From Eublepharis macularius (Eukaryota > Chordata > Lepidosauria > Squamata > Eublepharidae), in NCBI RefSeq assembly GCF_028583425.1, contig NC_072793.1:171345681-171409680 (forward strand): a DNA stretch of 64,000 bases. Direction: 5' to 3'. This document shows, one piece after another, positions 48,122 to 64,000 of the stretch. Under the pieces are notes generated by a model. That model had not been told where the DNA came from. It saw only the letters and a program-made list of their open reading frames with translations, and did no database searches. The position numbers were made by a program, and so were the translations under genes. Within the stretch, counting starts at the first letter, position 1; each line of letters opens with the position of its first letter.

Positions 48122-48189
48122 CTCTTTCCTGTCCTTGACCCATAGCCTCTCTTCCTTCTCCTGCTTCCTTCTCTCCTTCCTACCCACCT

Positions 48190-48450
48190 TTTAATAATAA
48201 TAACATTCAATTTATATACCACCCTTCAGGACAATATAACAACACCCACTCAGAGTAGTTTACAAAGTGTGTGATTATTATCCCCAGAACAAACACCCTG
48301 TGAGGTGGGCGGGGGTGAGAGAGCTCCGGAGAGCTGTGACTGACCCAAGGTCACCCAGCTGGCTTCAAGCGGAGGAGTGGGGAATTAAACCCGGTTCTCC
48401 AAATTGCAGTCACTTTGCTTTTAACCACTACTCCAAACTGGCTCTCCTGG
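48190..48450 (-). repeat. tRNA-derived SINE (Sauria-type), antisense
   Basis: Minus strand: AGCCAGTTTGGAGTAGTGG, GGGTTTAATTCCCCACTCC, CCAGCTGGGTGACCTTGG, ending near an ATTATT tail. Full-length relative of 7143-7372. Confidence 0.8.
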
Positions 48451-48734
48451 AGCCCCCACCTTTACCTTTCCCCCCCTCTCCCCAGCAGCTTCTCTCCTGT
48501 GGCCCAGTTGCATGCTGCTGGCTGAGCTGGGCCCAGATGAATGGTGGGGAATCCACAAGGACTTGCAGTGGGTGTACTTCACTCTTCCCTGTATCCCCCA
48601 CCCCTCACTATTTCCTCCTTCTCCTAGCAGCCTCCATAGGGGCACTTTCCCCCACATCCTTCTCTCCTTCAAACCCATTAAACAACTTACTTTGTATCTG
48701 TCCTCATCTTCATCTATATGTACTCATTTACTTC

Positions 48735-48930
48735 ATTAACATACTGCCTTTCTCCACAACAGGGACCCAAAGCAATTTACATCACCCTCCTTTCCTCCAT
48801 ATTATCCTCACAACAACCCTGAGAGGTAGGTTAGGCTGAAAATGTGTGACTGGATGAAAGTCACCCAGTGAGATTCCACAGCAGAGTGGTGATTCGAACC
48901 TGGGTCTCCCACATCCTACTGTGAAACTGG
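48735..48930 (-). repeat. CORE/MIR-type SINE upstream of gene D
   Basis: Minus strand: CCCAGGTTCGAATCACCAC, then ACTTTCATCCAGTCACAC, CAGGGTTGTTGTGAGG. The copy at 61495-61735, upstream of E, has the same neighbour (GGCTGCTGTTGAACAG), so both descend from one insertion. Confidence 0.65.
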
Positions 48931-49449
48931 AGGGGAGGGGCTGCTGTTGAACAGGAGCAAGCAGCTAGGCCTGGGTGAGTCATGCAAGTCTGGAATCTAG
49001 TTGTCTGGTGATTGTGTCTGCGTCTGACCCCAATGTGTCCTCCCACAAAGGCCCAAACAGTCCTGGAAAGGCACTCCCCCCACCCTGCCACCTTTTACTG
49101 ACAGAAACCAACCCTGGGATACTGTTATAGCTGCCTAGCAACAGCAACTGAAGGCATCTGATTCTTAAAGGTACAGGGGCTCCTTTTATCATGTTGGGCT
49201 TTTTAAAAAACTGCCCCAATATATGTTTTTTAGATTTCAGATTTCTGGAACCCTGGAGTATTTTTCAGGTGTGTAGGAAGATCTGTCTTGTCCATTCATG
49301 GCTCCCGTCTCTGAATTCAAGCACCCCCAGATTGGGGCCACTTGGCTATCCTATTATATAAAAGGCATGTTGTATTCTAGACGACTCACTTCTTATCCTG
49401 GTGTGCCTCCAGAGGCCACCATTGCAGTGGGAAAAGCAGGTGAGGCAGT

Positions 49450-50330
49450 CTGTCCCTCCTGCACCCCTACCTTCACCCAGTGGAAATCAGGGGACAGAGG
49501 AGGCAGCACTGCCCAACTGTCCCCTTCCTGCCTTTACCCGGCCGTGATTGGGGCATTTCCCCCTTCATCTGGCCAGAATCATGTGTGGAGTAGGAGGTGA
49601 TGCCTGCCCCCCTCATTAAGCAGCTGGGATCAGGAGGGGAGCAGGAGGCAATGCCTGCCCCACCCTCATTTGGCCAGGATCAGGTGCAGACAGGGCTGGT
49701 ACGCCCATTGAGGCCAGGTAGGTGGTGGCCTCAGCGCGTGGGGTGCCGGAGGGGGCGCCAGAGGAGGCGCAGGGGGCAGGAGTGCACACCACGGAGCTGC
49801 AGCCTCCTAGCCCTCCTGCCCCGCGCTGCCGCTGCCGCCAGCATATGCCCCCAGCTGGGTGCAGCAGCGGTGGGCAGGCATCTGGGGCAGCGCAGGGCAA
49901 ATGAGCGGGATTGCTGGGAGGCCACCCGCGTGCCATCCCAGCCGCCCACCACAGCAATTGGGTTGGCAGCGCGCACACGCACACACCCCATGATGACATC
50001 ACACATGAGATCATCACGCAGGCCGATGCGTGTGCACGTGCGGATGCCCAACCCGCCAGCTGGCTGCGGGTGCTGAAAACCCTGGCACCGCTGCTGGGTG
50101 CAGAGCAGGCAGCAAATCTCTCCCCCTCTTTCACCCAGCAGGGATCAGGCATGGAACAGGTGGCAATGCCCACCCCCTTTCACCTGGTGGGAATCAGGCA
50201 CGGAGCAGGTGACAATGCCAGCCCCACTCACCCGGCTGGGATCAGGAGCAGAACAAGTAGCAATGGCCGCTCCCCCTTCACCCGGCTGGGATCAGTAGTG
50301 GAGCAGGCAGCAATGCCTGTCTGCCCTCCC
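49450..50330. repeat. Minisatellite, ~49-bp unit, split by a MITE
   Basis: Roughly nine diverged units with ATCAGG-GGAGCAGG-GGCAATGCC-CACC. ATCAG marks at 50144, 50193, 50241 and 50291 give a period of 48-50 bp. The MITE 49691-50096 interrupts it. Confidence 0.65.
49691..50096. mobile_element. GC-rich hAT-like MITE, perfect 8-bp TSD
   Basis: GGTGCAGA is duplicated at 49683-49690 and 50097-50104. Ends CAGGGCTGGTACG and CGGTGCC-like inverse terminating CTGCTG. 406 bp, about two-thirds GC. Open frames in it look like composition artefacts. Confidence 0.7.
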
Positions 50331-50399
50331 CTTTCTAGACCCCATTGTATTCCCCCCCCCCCACAATGGGCTTTGTTGCTAGTTTTATTATAAAAAACA

Positions 50400-50615
50400 G
50401 TCTACAACACGTTGCAAGCAGCACACATGAAAACTGAAAAGTATGCAACTATTAAGTTTACAGCACACACATAAAGAAACAAAAAACACCAACAAACAAT
50501 AAAACAAAAGATTAAGTCTTCAAAGCAACCCTCTGCGTACTGTATTGAAGGAATCTCTTTCTGAGGACTAGGGACACTTCAGATCCCCAACACCTTATGC
50601 ACCTTGTGCGCGCTC
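50400..50615 (+). other. Upstream segment shared by genes D and E
   Basis: Landmarks GTTTACAGCACACACATA and TGTATTGAAGGAATCT recur at 62555-62700 just before gene E. Non-coding. Confidence 0.5.
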
Positions 50616-51170
50616 TCCAAGGGTTAAAGTGAGAAACGCGCAAGCCTAGAGGGGAACATGGAGGGGAGGGGGCAGAAAGCCCTTCCTGTCCTCCGCTTCC
50701 CCGCCAAGGAGGCCTTCGTGTCTCCCGTCTCTTGTCTGAAGGGCTTGCAAGGATCTGGTGCGCTCCTGGGGGCTTTTCAGGCGAGAGACCGGGGGGAATA
50801 TGGGCGGCGCCGGGGGGGGGCATGCCAGAGCAAAAGCAGGGAGAAGGGGGGGGGGAGGTGCAGCAGGGGGCGGGAGGGAGCCCCCTCCCCAAATCCCCCC
50901 TCTGCACCACAGAGATCCGCTCTGCCTCTTTGTGCACCGCGACGAGGTCCCTGCAGTAGGCTGAAGGACTGATTCGCACCCGGCGCCTTTGGAGGCTGGA
51001 CGGGGCTCAAGTGGCTTCAGGTTCCAAAGGCGCTGAGGAAGGAGGAGGGGGGGGATATTTTGGAGGGGAGGATGGAGCCGATGCAGGGGGAAGGAATAGG
51101 AAGAAATGGGGCTGAAGGGATTTGGGGCTGGAGGGATTTGGTGCAGGTGCGGAAAGGAGGGGAATCAAGG
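50616..51170 (+). promoter_or_regulatory. Gene D leader block 1, CpG-rich
   Basis: Core AAGGGTTAAAGTGAGAAACG at 50619, then CCTAGAGGGGAACATGG. Downstream come AGATCCGCTCTGCCTCTTTG and GCGCCTTTGGAGGCTGGACG. Block 2 is represented only by a truncated piece near 51775. A LINE tail (51175-51302) interrupts the block. Confidence 0.6.
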
Positions 51171-51174
51171 ATTA

Positions 51175-51302
51175 TTGGTTGTTTTGCTGCGAATGTAGTT
51201 ATATTTATATTTACTGTTTTATCCTTGTCACCCGCCCTGAGCCCACTTGCAGGGAGGGAGGACTACAAGTTGAATGAATGAATGAATGAATGAATGAATG
51301 AG
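51175..51302 (+). mobile_element. LINE tail in gene D leader
   Basis: CCGCCCTGAGCCCACTTGC followed by a GAAT-repeat run (51274-51300), the 3' terminus of the family at 42555 and 18800. Confidence 0.65.
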
Positions 51303-52130
51303 GGGGCTGGAAGAGGTGGTGGGAAGAGGGGGCATGGACTGTGGCGCTTGTCCCTGCGGAGTCCCGGACAAAACTGGACCTCCAAGCCAGAACAGGAGGA
51401 GCCTCAGAGGAAACCCTCCCTATAATAAGGCTGTTCGCTCTTCCTTGCAGCATCGGGGGCCATTCACACACTTCCTGGGGTGTCCCTGATCTTTCCCAAG
51501 CTCAAGATCCTGGGAAGGTCTGGATGGCTGCCTTGGGGGTGGGAATGTCCAGATTTTCCTATTTCTGTCCACTCTGCATCCGTCTCCCTGCCCCTATGCC
51601 CACTGCAACTCTTTCTCCCCTGCAAAGTGGGTCATTTTCTTTGTTATTTGTTGGCAGCTGAATACATTATAACAAATGTGCCCGTTCTTGGATTTTCCAG
51701 ATTCCAAAAAGGAAGGACATTTTCTTGTGCGTGACCACTTGTAAATGACTGGAGAGTGGGAAAGGCCTGGTATCAAAACTCCAACGAAAGACCAAAGGGG
51801 AGAGAAAAGAGGGGCAGCAACTTCAGGGGAAGCAGGAAGAGGGGTCTGGCTTCAGGCAGGGTCAAGATGGAGCTCTTTGCCCCAAAATGGGTTGGCAGCG
51901 GCATGGGGGAAGCATTTCTAGGAGGAGAGGGGGTCAGACAAATAAGGAAGGTGGGGCTCCCCTCATAAATATTGTCTGATATGGGGGAGGGAGTTTGGGC
52001 CAAACGCTCCTCAGCCTTCCTACATCAAATGCAGCATCTTGAATTGTGTCCAGAGACGAAAGGAGCTGACATAGAAATACGTGAGTACCAAAAATGGTTT
52101 CCCAACCTTTGTTCTTCTTCTCACTCCAAG

Positions 52131-52201
52131 GCAGCAGGGAGAAGACACGCCTTAGGCCTTCTTTGCCACTTCCTCTGTGTGGTGAACGGAAAAGAGCCGC
52201 C

Positions 52202-52216
<15 letters not shown>
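52131..52216 (+). CDS. Gene D exon with start codon
   Basis: Acceptor TTCTCACTCCAAG ends at 52130. ATG at 52202 in a GCCGCCATGC context, MQPAE, donor GTTAGG. The frame is open upstream but has AGG where gene A has an extra ATG. Confidence 0.85.
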
Positions 52217-59531
<7,315 letters not shown>

Positions 59532-59556
59532 AGGAGAAACCATATGGATATCCAAA

Positions 59557-59670
59557 CATGGATATGGAAGAAACTTCAGTCACAGTGGAAGCCTTGCTTC
59601 TCATCAATGGACTCACTTAGGGGAGAAACCATAGCAATGTCCGGAATGTGGGAAAATGTTACAGTAAATC
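59557..59670 (+). pseudogene. Decayed fingers after gene D stop
   Basis: GAAGAAACTTCAGTCACAGTG, GGGGAGAAACCATAGCAATG and CCGGAATGTGGGAAAATG are remnants of at least one finger and the start of another, with frame and key residues lost. Confidence 0.65.
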
Positions 59671-59720
59671 AAACTGACTCAAGATTGGAAAGCAATACTA
59701 TAAAACGGTAAAATACATAC

Positions 59721-59726
59721 AATAAA
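59721..59726 (+). terminator. Gene D poly(A) signal
   Basis: AATAAA, 190 bp after the stop codon. Confidence 0.6.
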
Positions 59727-59809
59727 GCCACACTGAACACCACATGATGTGTATTTTATAGAGATTTATTCATTAAGATGCATCATTAAAACACTAGGAT
59801 GTCTTTTTA

Positions 59810-61200
59810 TTCATCTAAAGGATCAACCACAGACACAATCAAGAAAACAACCAAGATACATTGGAAAACCGTCTGAGAAGACCCCAGCTAGCTTGCTTGC
59901 TTGCTAGCTCACTGAACCAAGCCCAGAGGCCTGGAACATCAGTTTGCTTAGCACATGCATTATCCTGTGGTATATGAGTAAGGTGAGGAATAACTAGCAG
60001 CATAACCCAGAAGATCCCTGCAGTGGAGGCAGCCAAGCGGAGGCACAGCAGCAGTGTTGCTCATGTTCCCTAAAAGGAGTATGCATAGGGTAGTGATTGG
60101 GCAAACGCCCCTCCTGTAGGTCTGCAGAGGTCAAAACTGTACCTGCATCCCAGGGGACCACACCATCACACACATAATATGTATCAGGGGCACTATAGAG
60201 CAGGTAGAGGGGGAACCAATCAACCGAAAGGTGGCAATGGATGGGGACCTGGCCCCGCAGTCACTCAAGCAGAGGGTCGTGTGTGTGTGTTGTGTGTGTG
60301 TGTGGCCCACCACCCTGCTCACAGGGAGGAACCTTAAGCAGGTCCACCTGAATGTTAGGCCCGTGCAAAGCAATGGGGTCACCCTCCCCCCCATGGAAGT
60401 GGCAGAGGGAGAGCAAAAGGAACACTGGGCTGGTTGCAGGAGCTCAGTGGCCACCGCGGGGGTGGGGGGTGGGGGGTGGGATGCCTCCCAGCAGCACAGT
60501 CACAGTTTTGGGCTAAGCCTATGGGTGGCCTGGGCAACCCCCTTCCGCTGCTGCTGGTGGGCAAAGGAGTCATTCAACCACTTCCATGCGGACACCTCCC
60601 TTTTTGTAAGTTGGCCCATGGCATAGATGGGCCATGGGCCACCTTACATGGGCACAGAAGGCACACTGGCTTGAGACAGTGGAGCTGCCCCTGGCTGTGG
60701 CAAAGGGTGCTCTGGACTGATCCACCACCAGCCATATAGGAGCACCCTCTCTGCCTAGGTCCAGTTAGGCTGGCTCTCATTCCGCAAGGAGCTTCTTCTG
60801 TGCCCTTTGTTTTGTAAAGGAGGGGATATTTTCCCCCTTCCCTGTGTGTGTGGCTTTTGTCCCCAGTGGGGACACAAAAACGGCTAACGTTGTTCTCTCC
60901 CCTAAATTTTCCCCTCACAACAACCTTGTGAGGTCTGGCTGAGAGGGTGTGATTGGGCAAAGCCAGCCAGCAACCTTACCTGTCACCGTTGGGATTCAAA
61001 CTACATGATCTTGTTCCCAGTCCGACATTCTAACCACTATCCCACACGTTCTCCGACAGCTCAGGAAAGTGGTGAAACCCCTTGTTTTTGTCACAGAGGG
61101 GATATTCCCTGCCTTCCCCGTGTGTCCTTCTGGCACTTCCCATGCTTCCACCTGCCACAGTCAACTGTAATTTCCAGTATAAATTCAGGAGAGACAGTGT
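59810..61200 (+). other. Gene D 3' flank, shared with A, B and C
   Basis: Non-coding. 59810-60450 is the inverse of the gene B flank (22440-23170). 60360-61200 follows the gene A flank (14450-16760). It contains a GT run at 60276-60303 and a SINE at 60860. Confidence 0.5.
60860..61065 (-). repeat. CORE/MIR-type SINE, same insertion as in A flank
   Basis: Minus strand: GTGGTTAGAATGTCGGACTG, TTTGAATCCCAACGGTG, CACAAGGTTGTTGTGAGG. Both flanks match those of 16235-16450. Confidence 0.6.
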
Positions 61201-61494
61201 CTGGTGATAACCTAAGCCAGGATTTTGTGATTCCCATTGTTTTGGGAATCCCCAACACCCAGCATCCTGAAGTTAGAGACCAATTTTGTGGCTCCCAGCT
61301 TTCTTTTTTGATGAACTGTGTCTTCCACAGTCCATCTTAGATTGCAATACAAAAAACTCAGGAGGATGTTCTGATTCCTTTTGTGTTTGGCACTGCATCT
61401 CTCGCGATCATCCTTGAGACGCCCAGCTTTCTTTTCTGAGGAGATATGCCCACCACAGCCCGACGGAGAAACAGATGGATGGGCCGACAGAGCC

Positions 61495-61735
61495 TTTTAT
61501 TTAAACAAAATTATTTACTTCATTTGTGTTTCATCTTCTTTCACAAGGGGGACCTCAAGCAGCTTACATTATTCTTCTCTCCTCCAGTTTATCCTTACAA
61601 CAACCGTGTGGGGTAGGTTCGACTGAGAAGGTGTAACTGGCCCAACATCACCAAATCAGCTTCCATAGCAGAGTGGTGACTTCAAACTGGTCTCCCGACC
61701 CTAGGCTGAAACGCTAACCACATCCTCACCAAACT
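61495..61735 (-). repeat. CORE/MIR-type SINE upstream of gene E
   Basis: Minus-strand body GGTTGTTGTAAGGATAAAC with a tail to AAGTAAATAA. Followed by GGCTGCTGTTGAACAGAAGC, as after 48735-48930. Confidence 0.6.
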
Positions 61736-62044
61736 GGTTTTGATGTGGTGGCTGCTGTTGAACAGAAGCAAGAAGCTGGGCCTGAGTGCGGCTTGCAAAT
61801 CCGGTGATATCAGCTCAGTGGTTACTGCCAGGCCAAAGAAGCCTTGGAGGGAGCCCTGCTCCCTCCTCTGCCTTTTATGGACAGAGACCAAGGCCTGAAA
61901 GCTGGTCAAGGAGGGCATTGTGATAAATGGAACTGGATTGTGATCTCTTCCCGTATCCGTTGCAGGTATTACCCAGCTTTTACTGCAGGGACTCCTTTTA
62001 TTCCTTGGGGGGGGGATTGCACTTGTATGCATGTTATGTGCCAT

Positions 62045-62430
62045 CAAGACACTTCTGACTAATGGTGAACCTACAAATTCATGACCTCCAAAACATCCTA
62101 CCATTGACAGCTTTGCTCGGGTCTTGCAAACTGAATGCCGAGGCTTCCTTTATTGAATCAATCCATCTCATTTTGGGTCTTCCTCTTTTCCTACTGCCTT
62201 CAGCTTTTCCCAACATTATTGGTTTTTCCCATGAGTCTTGTTTTTTTTATGATGTGACCAAAGTACAACAGCCTTAGTTTCATCATTTTAGTTTCTAAGG
62301 AGAATTGAGGCTTGAGTTGATCTAGAACCCACATTTGTTTTTTTGGCCGTCCATGGCACCCGCAGAACTGACTGGCATCTTCAGAGGTGTAGCACCGAAA
62401 GACAGAGTTCGCGTGGAACATGCGCAATGC
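62045..62430 (-). mobile_element. BovB/RTE LINE fragment plus repeat scrap
   Basis: Minus-strand MKLRLLYFGHI and LMGKTNN resemble the RTE/BovB C-terminus as at 37490. 62360-62415 (CTTCAGAGGTGTAGCACC) belongs to the repeat at 24095. Confidence 0.55.
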
Positions 62431-62689
62431 CTAGAGTTAGATCCTTTGAAAATTTAAACATTGAAATTTGCTCTGCCACAATCCAAAAATATTTTAGAAA
62501 ACAAGACGGAACATTGACATCAAATGTGGTATTCAAAGAAATAATTTTTCAAAAGACGACAACATGTTACGAGCAGCAAACATGAAAACAGAAAAGTAAG
62601 CCACTGTCGTGTTTACAGCACACACATACAGAAATGAAATACACTAAAATAAAAGACTGATTCTTCAGACTAACAACCTGTGTATTGTA

Positions 62690-63560
62690 CTGAAGGAATC
62701 TTTCTTAGGGCTATTAAGGGTTAAAGTGAGAAACGCGCACTCCTAGAGAGGTACATGGGGGGGAGGGAGCTCAGAGGAAAAGCCATTTCCTGTCCCCCCC
62801 CTTGCCAAAGAGGCATTTGTGTCTCCCTACTGCTTGAAAGTCTTGGAGGAATCTGGTGAGCTCGACCAGGGTTAAGAGGGGGGACAAGGGGGCAAACGGA
62901 GAGAAGCGGTGAGTGTGCAAAGCAAGACACAAAGCGGAGAGAAAGGAGGGGGGATGCAACGGGAGTGGGTGGAGAGGAAGCCCCTCCCCAAATCCCCGCT
63001 CTCCCCCTCCTGCACCACACAGGCCCTTCGTGCACAGCCGTGAAGTCCCTGCAGGAGGCTCGAGGGAGGGATCCTCGCCGGGCGCCTTTGGAGGCTGGAC
63101 GGGGACTCAAGTGTCTTTGGGTTCCAGAGGCGCTGAGGAAGATGCATTGAGGAAGAAGAGGCATGGCGCGATGAGGGGGATATTTTGGGGGGAGGATGGA
63201 GCAGATGTAAGGGAGGAAAGCACTGAAGGCTCGAGGGTGAGGTTTGGGGTGGTGGAGAAGGAGGGAGCAGGTCCAGGGGGAAGGAATAGGGGTCGAGGGG
63301 ATTTGGGGCTGGGCGATGGCGCAGGTGCGGGAGAGGAATGAAGGCTTGAGGGGGGCTGGAAGAGGTGGTGGGAAGAGGGGGCAGGGACGGTGGCGCTTGA
63401 CTCTGTGGAATCCCAGACAAAATAGGACCTCGAAGCCAGAACAGGAGGCGCCTCAGACGAAATCTTGCACAGTAACAAAGCTGTTTTCTCATTTGGAAAT
63501 TAAGGTCGGTGCATTAGGCCTTTTTCACATGGACTCTTTGCCCCGGGTTCAAAAGAGGGT
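62690..63560 (+). promoter_or_regulatory. Gene E leader block 1
   Basis: Core AAGGGTTAAAGTGAGAAACG at 62716, then CCTAGAGAGGTACATGG. Later GCGCCTTTGGAGGCTGGACG and GGACTCTTTGCCCCGGGTTC, in the order seen in gene B block 1 and gene D. It implies a fifth KRAB-ZNF gene on the plus strand whose exons lie beyond the window. Confidence 0.6.
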
Positions 63561-63931
63561 TTTTTTCTTGCTTCCATGAAGCATCTTGCTTCCATGAAGT
63601 CCATTTCCCTCGCTCCCTGCCCTCTGGTTGTCATCCCACACAGTTTTAGACTGGAGAGGTGATATTGACAGAGCCTTCCGGAGGCGAAGATGAAATGAAC
63701 AGACCCACTGAGGAGCAATCTCTGTGGGCTCTTTCTGTTTAAACTATGCTTCCCAGCTAACATTACATTTCCCTACACTTGATGAACATACACCGAGGCG
63801 TCTCATGTAGAGGGACTCATAAACGCTTGGAGAGTAGGCAAGGCCTGGCATCAAAGCAACCTAGATTATGAAAGAATTTCTCCCTCAAAGACTATTTTCT
63901 CTCTCTCAGGCTCTTTTGATCGAAGAGATTC

Positions 63932-64000
63932 CCTCCAAGAGTTAAAGTGAAGGAGCCCTAAACCCTAGAGCGGCACATGGAGGCAGGCTATTGTGGGGAA
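63932..64000 (+). promoter_or_regulatory. Gene E leader block 2, cut by window end
   Basis: CCAAGAGTTAAAGTGAAGG followed by CCCTAGAGCGGCACATGG repeats the core element about 1.22 kb after block 1. Gene B has the same two-block spacing (about 1.1 kb). Confidence 0.5.

Noticed and set aside
49616-50173. Long open frames in both directions over the GC-rich stretch
   Set aside because: Lies in a hAT-like MITE and minisatellite; Ala/Pro/Arg-rich composition artefact.
62872-63492. 206-aa Pro/Ser-rich minus-strand frame over gene E leader
   Set aside because: Antisense to a CpG-rich leader conserved as non-coding DNA in paralogs; low-complexity.

Overview
The window looks like nuclear DNA of a squamate reptile, and a gecko-like lizard fits the repeat mix best (inference). 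It carries CR1, squamate-type L1, BovB/RTE and L2-like LINEs, tRNA- and 5S-derived SINEs, Penelope-like elements and hAT-type MITEs. The only host genes I can support belong to a KRAB C2H2 zinc-finger (KRAB-ZNF) cluster. No tRNA, rRNA or CRISPR was seen.

Four complete KRAB-ZNF genes and the 5' end of a fifth share one blueprint: a CpG-rich leader, a short exon with ATG plus five codons, a 127-bp KRAB-A exon, a 93-bp KRAB-B exon, a long intron, and one exon with all the fingers. All junctions are GT-AG and keep phase. Gene A (+, 3808-13860, 765 aa, 19 good fingers). Gene B (-, 34583-24708, 714 aa, 17 good fingers, built largely from a 4-finger 336-bp tandem unit). Gene C (-, 44407-39140, 369 aa, 5-6 fingers). 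Gene D (+, 52202-59531, 526 aa, 11 fingers). Gene E (+) shows only its leader blocks from 62.7 kb to the window edge.

Layout: 0-2 kb unassigned; 2-14 kb gene A, its last intron holding a 2.8-kb antisense CR1; 14-24 kb between the converging 3' ends of A and B, with a solo LTR, a broken hAT transposase with nested insertions, a gag-like fossil and a lone zinc-finger scrap; 24.5-36.6 kb gene B; 36.7-39 kb repeats; 39-46 kb gene C; 46-50.5 kb MITEs, SINEs and a 49-bp minisatellite; 50.6-59.7 kb gene D; 60-64 kb shared flank and the start of gene E.

The paralogs share introns, leaders and 3' flanks as well as exons, so whole ~10-kb units were duplicated, some inverted. Shared repeat insertions give an order of events: a tRNA-SINE relic is common to A, C and D, and a CORE-type SINE sits in the same 3' flank of A and D. 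One Penelope insertion is common to B and D only, and a SINE then landed in the D copy and was itself tandemly duplicated. The proteins are expected to bind DNA through their fingers and to recruit TRIM28/KAP1 repression through KRAB (family knowledge). No target can be read from the window.
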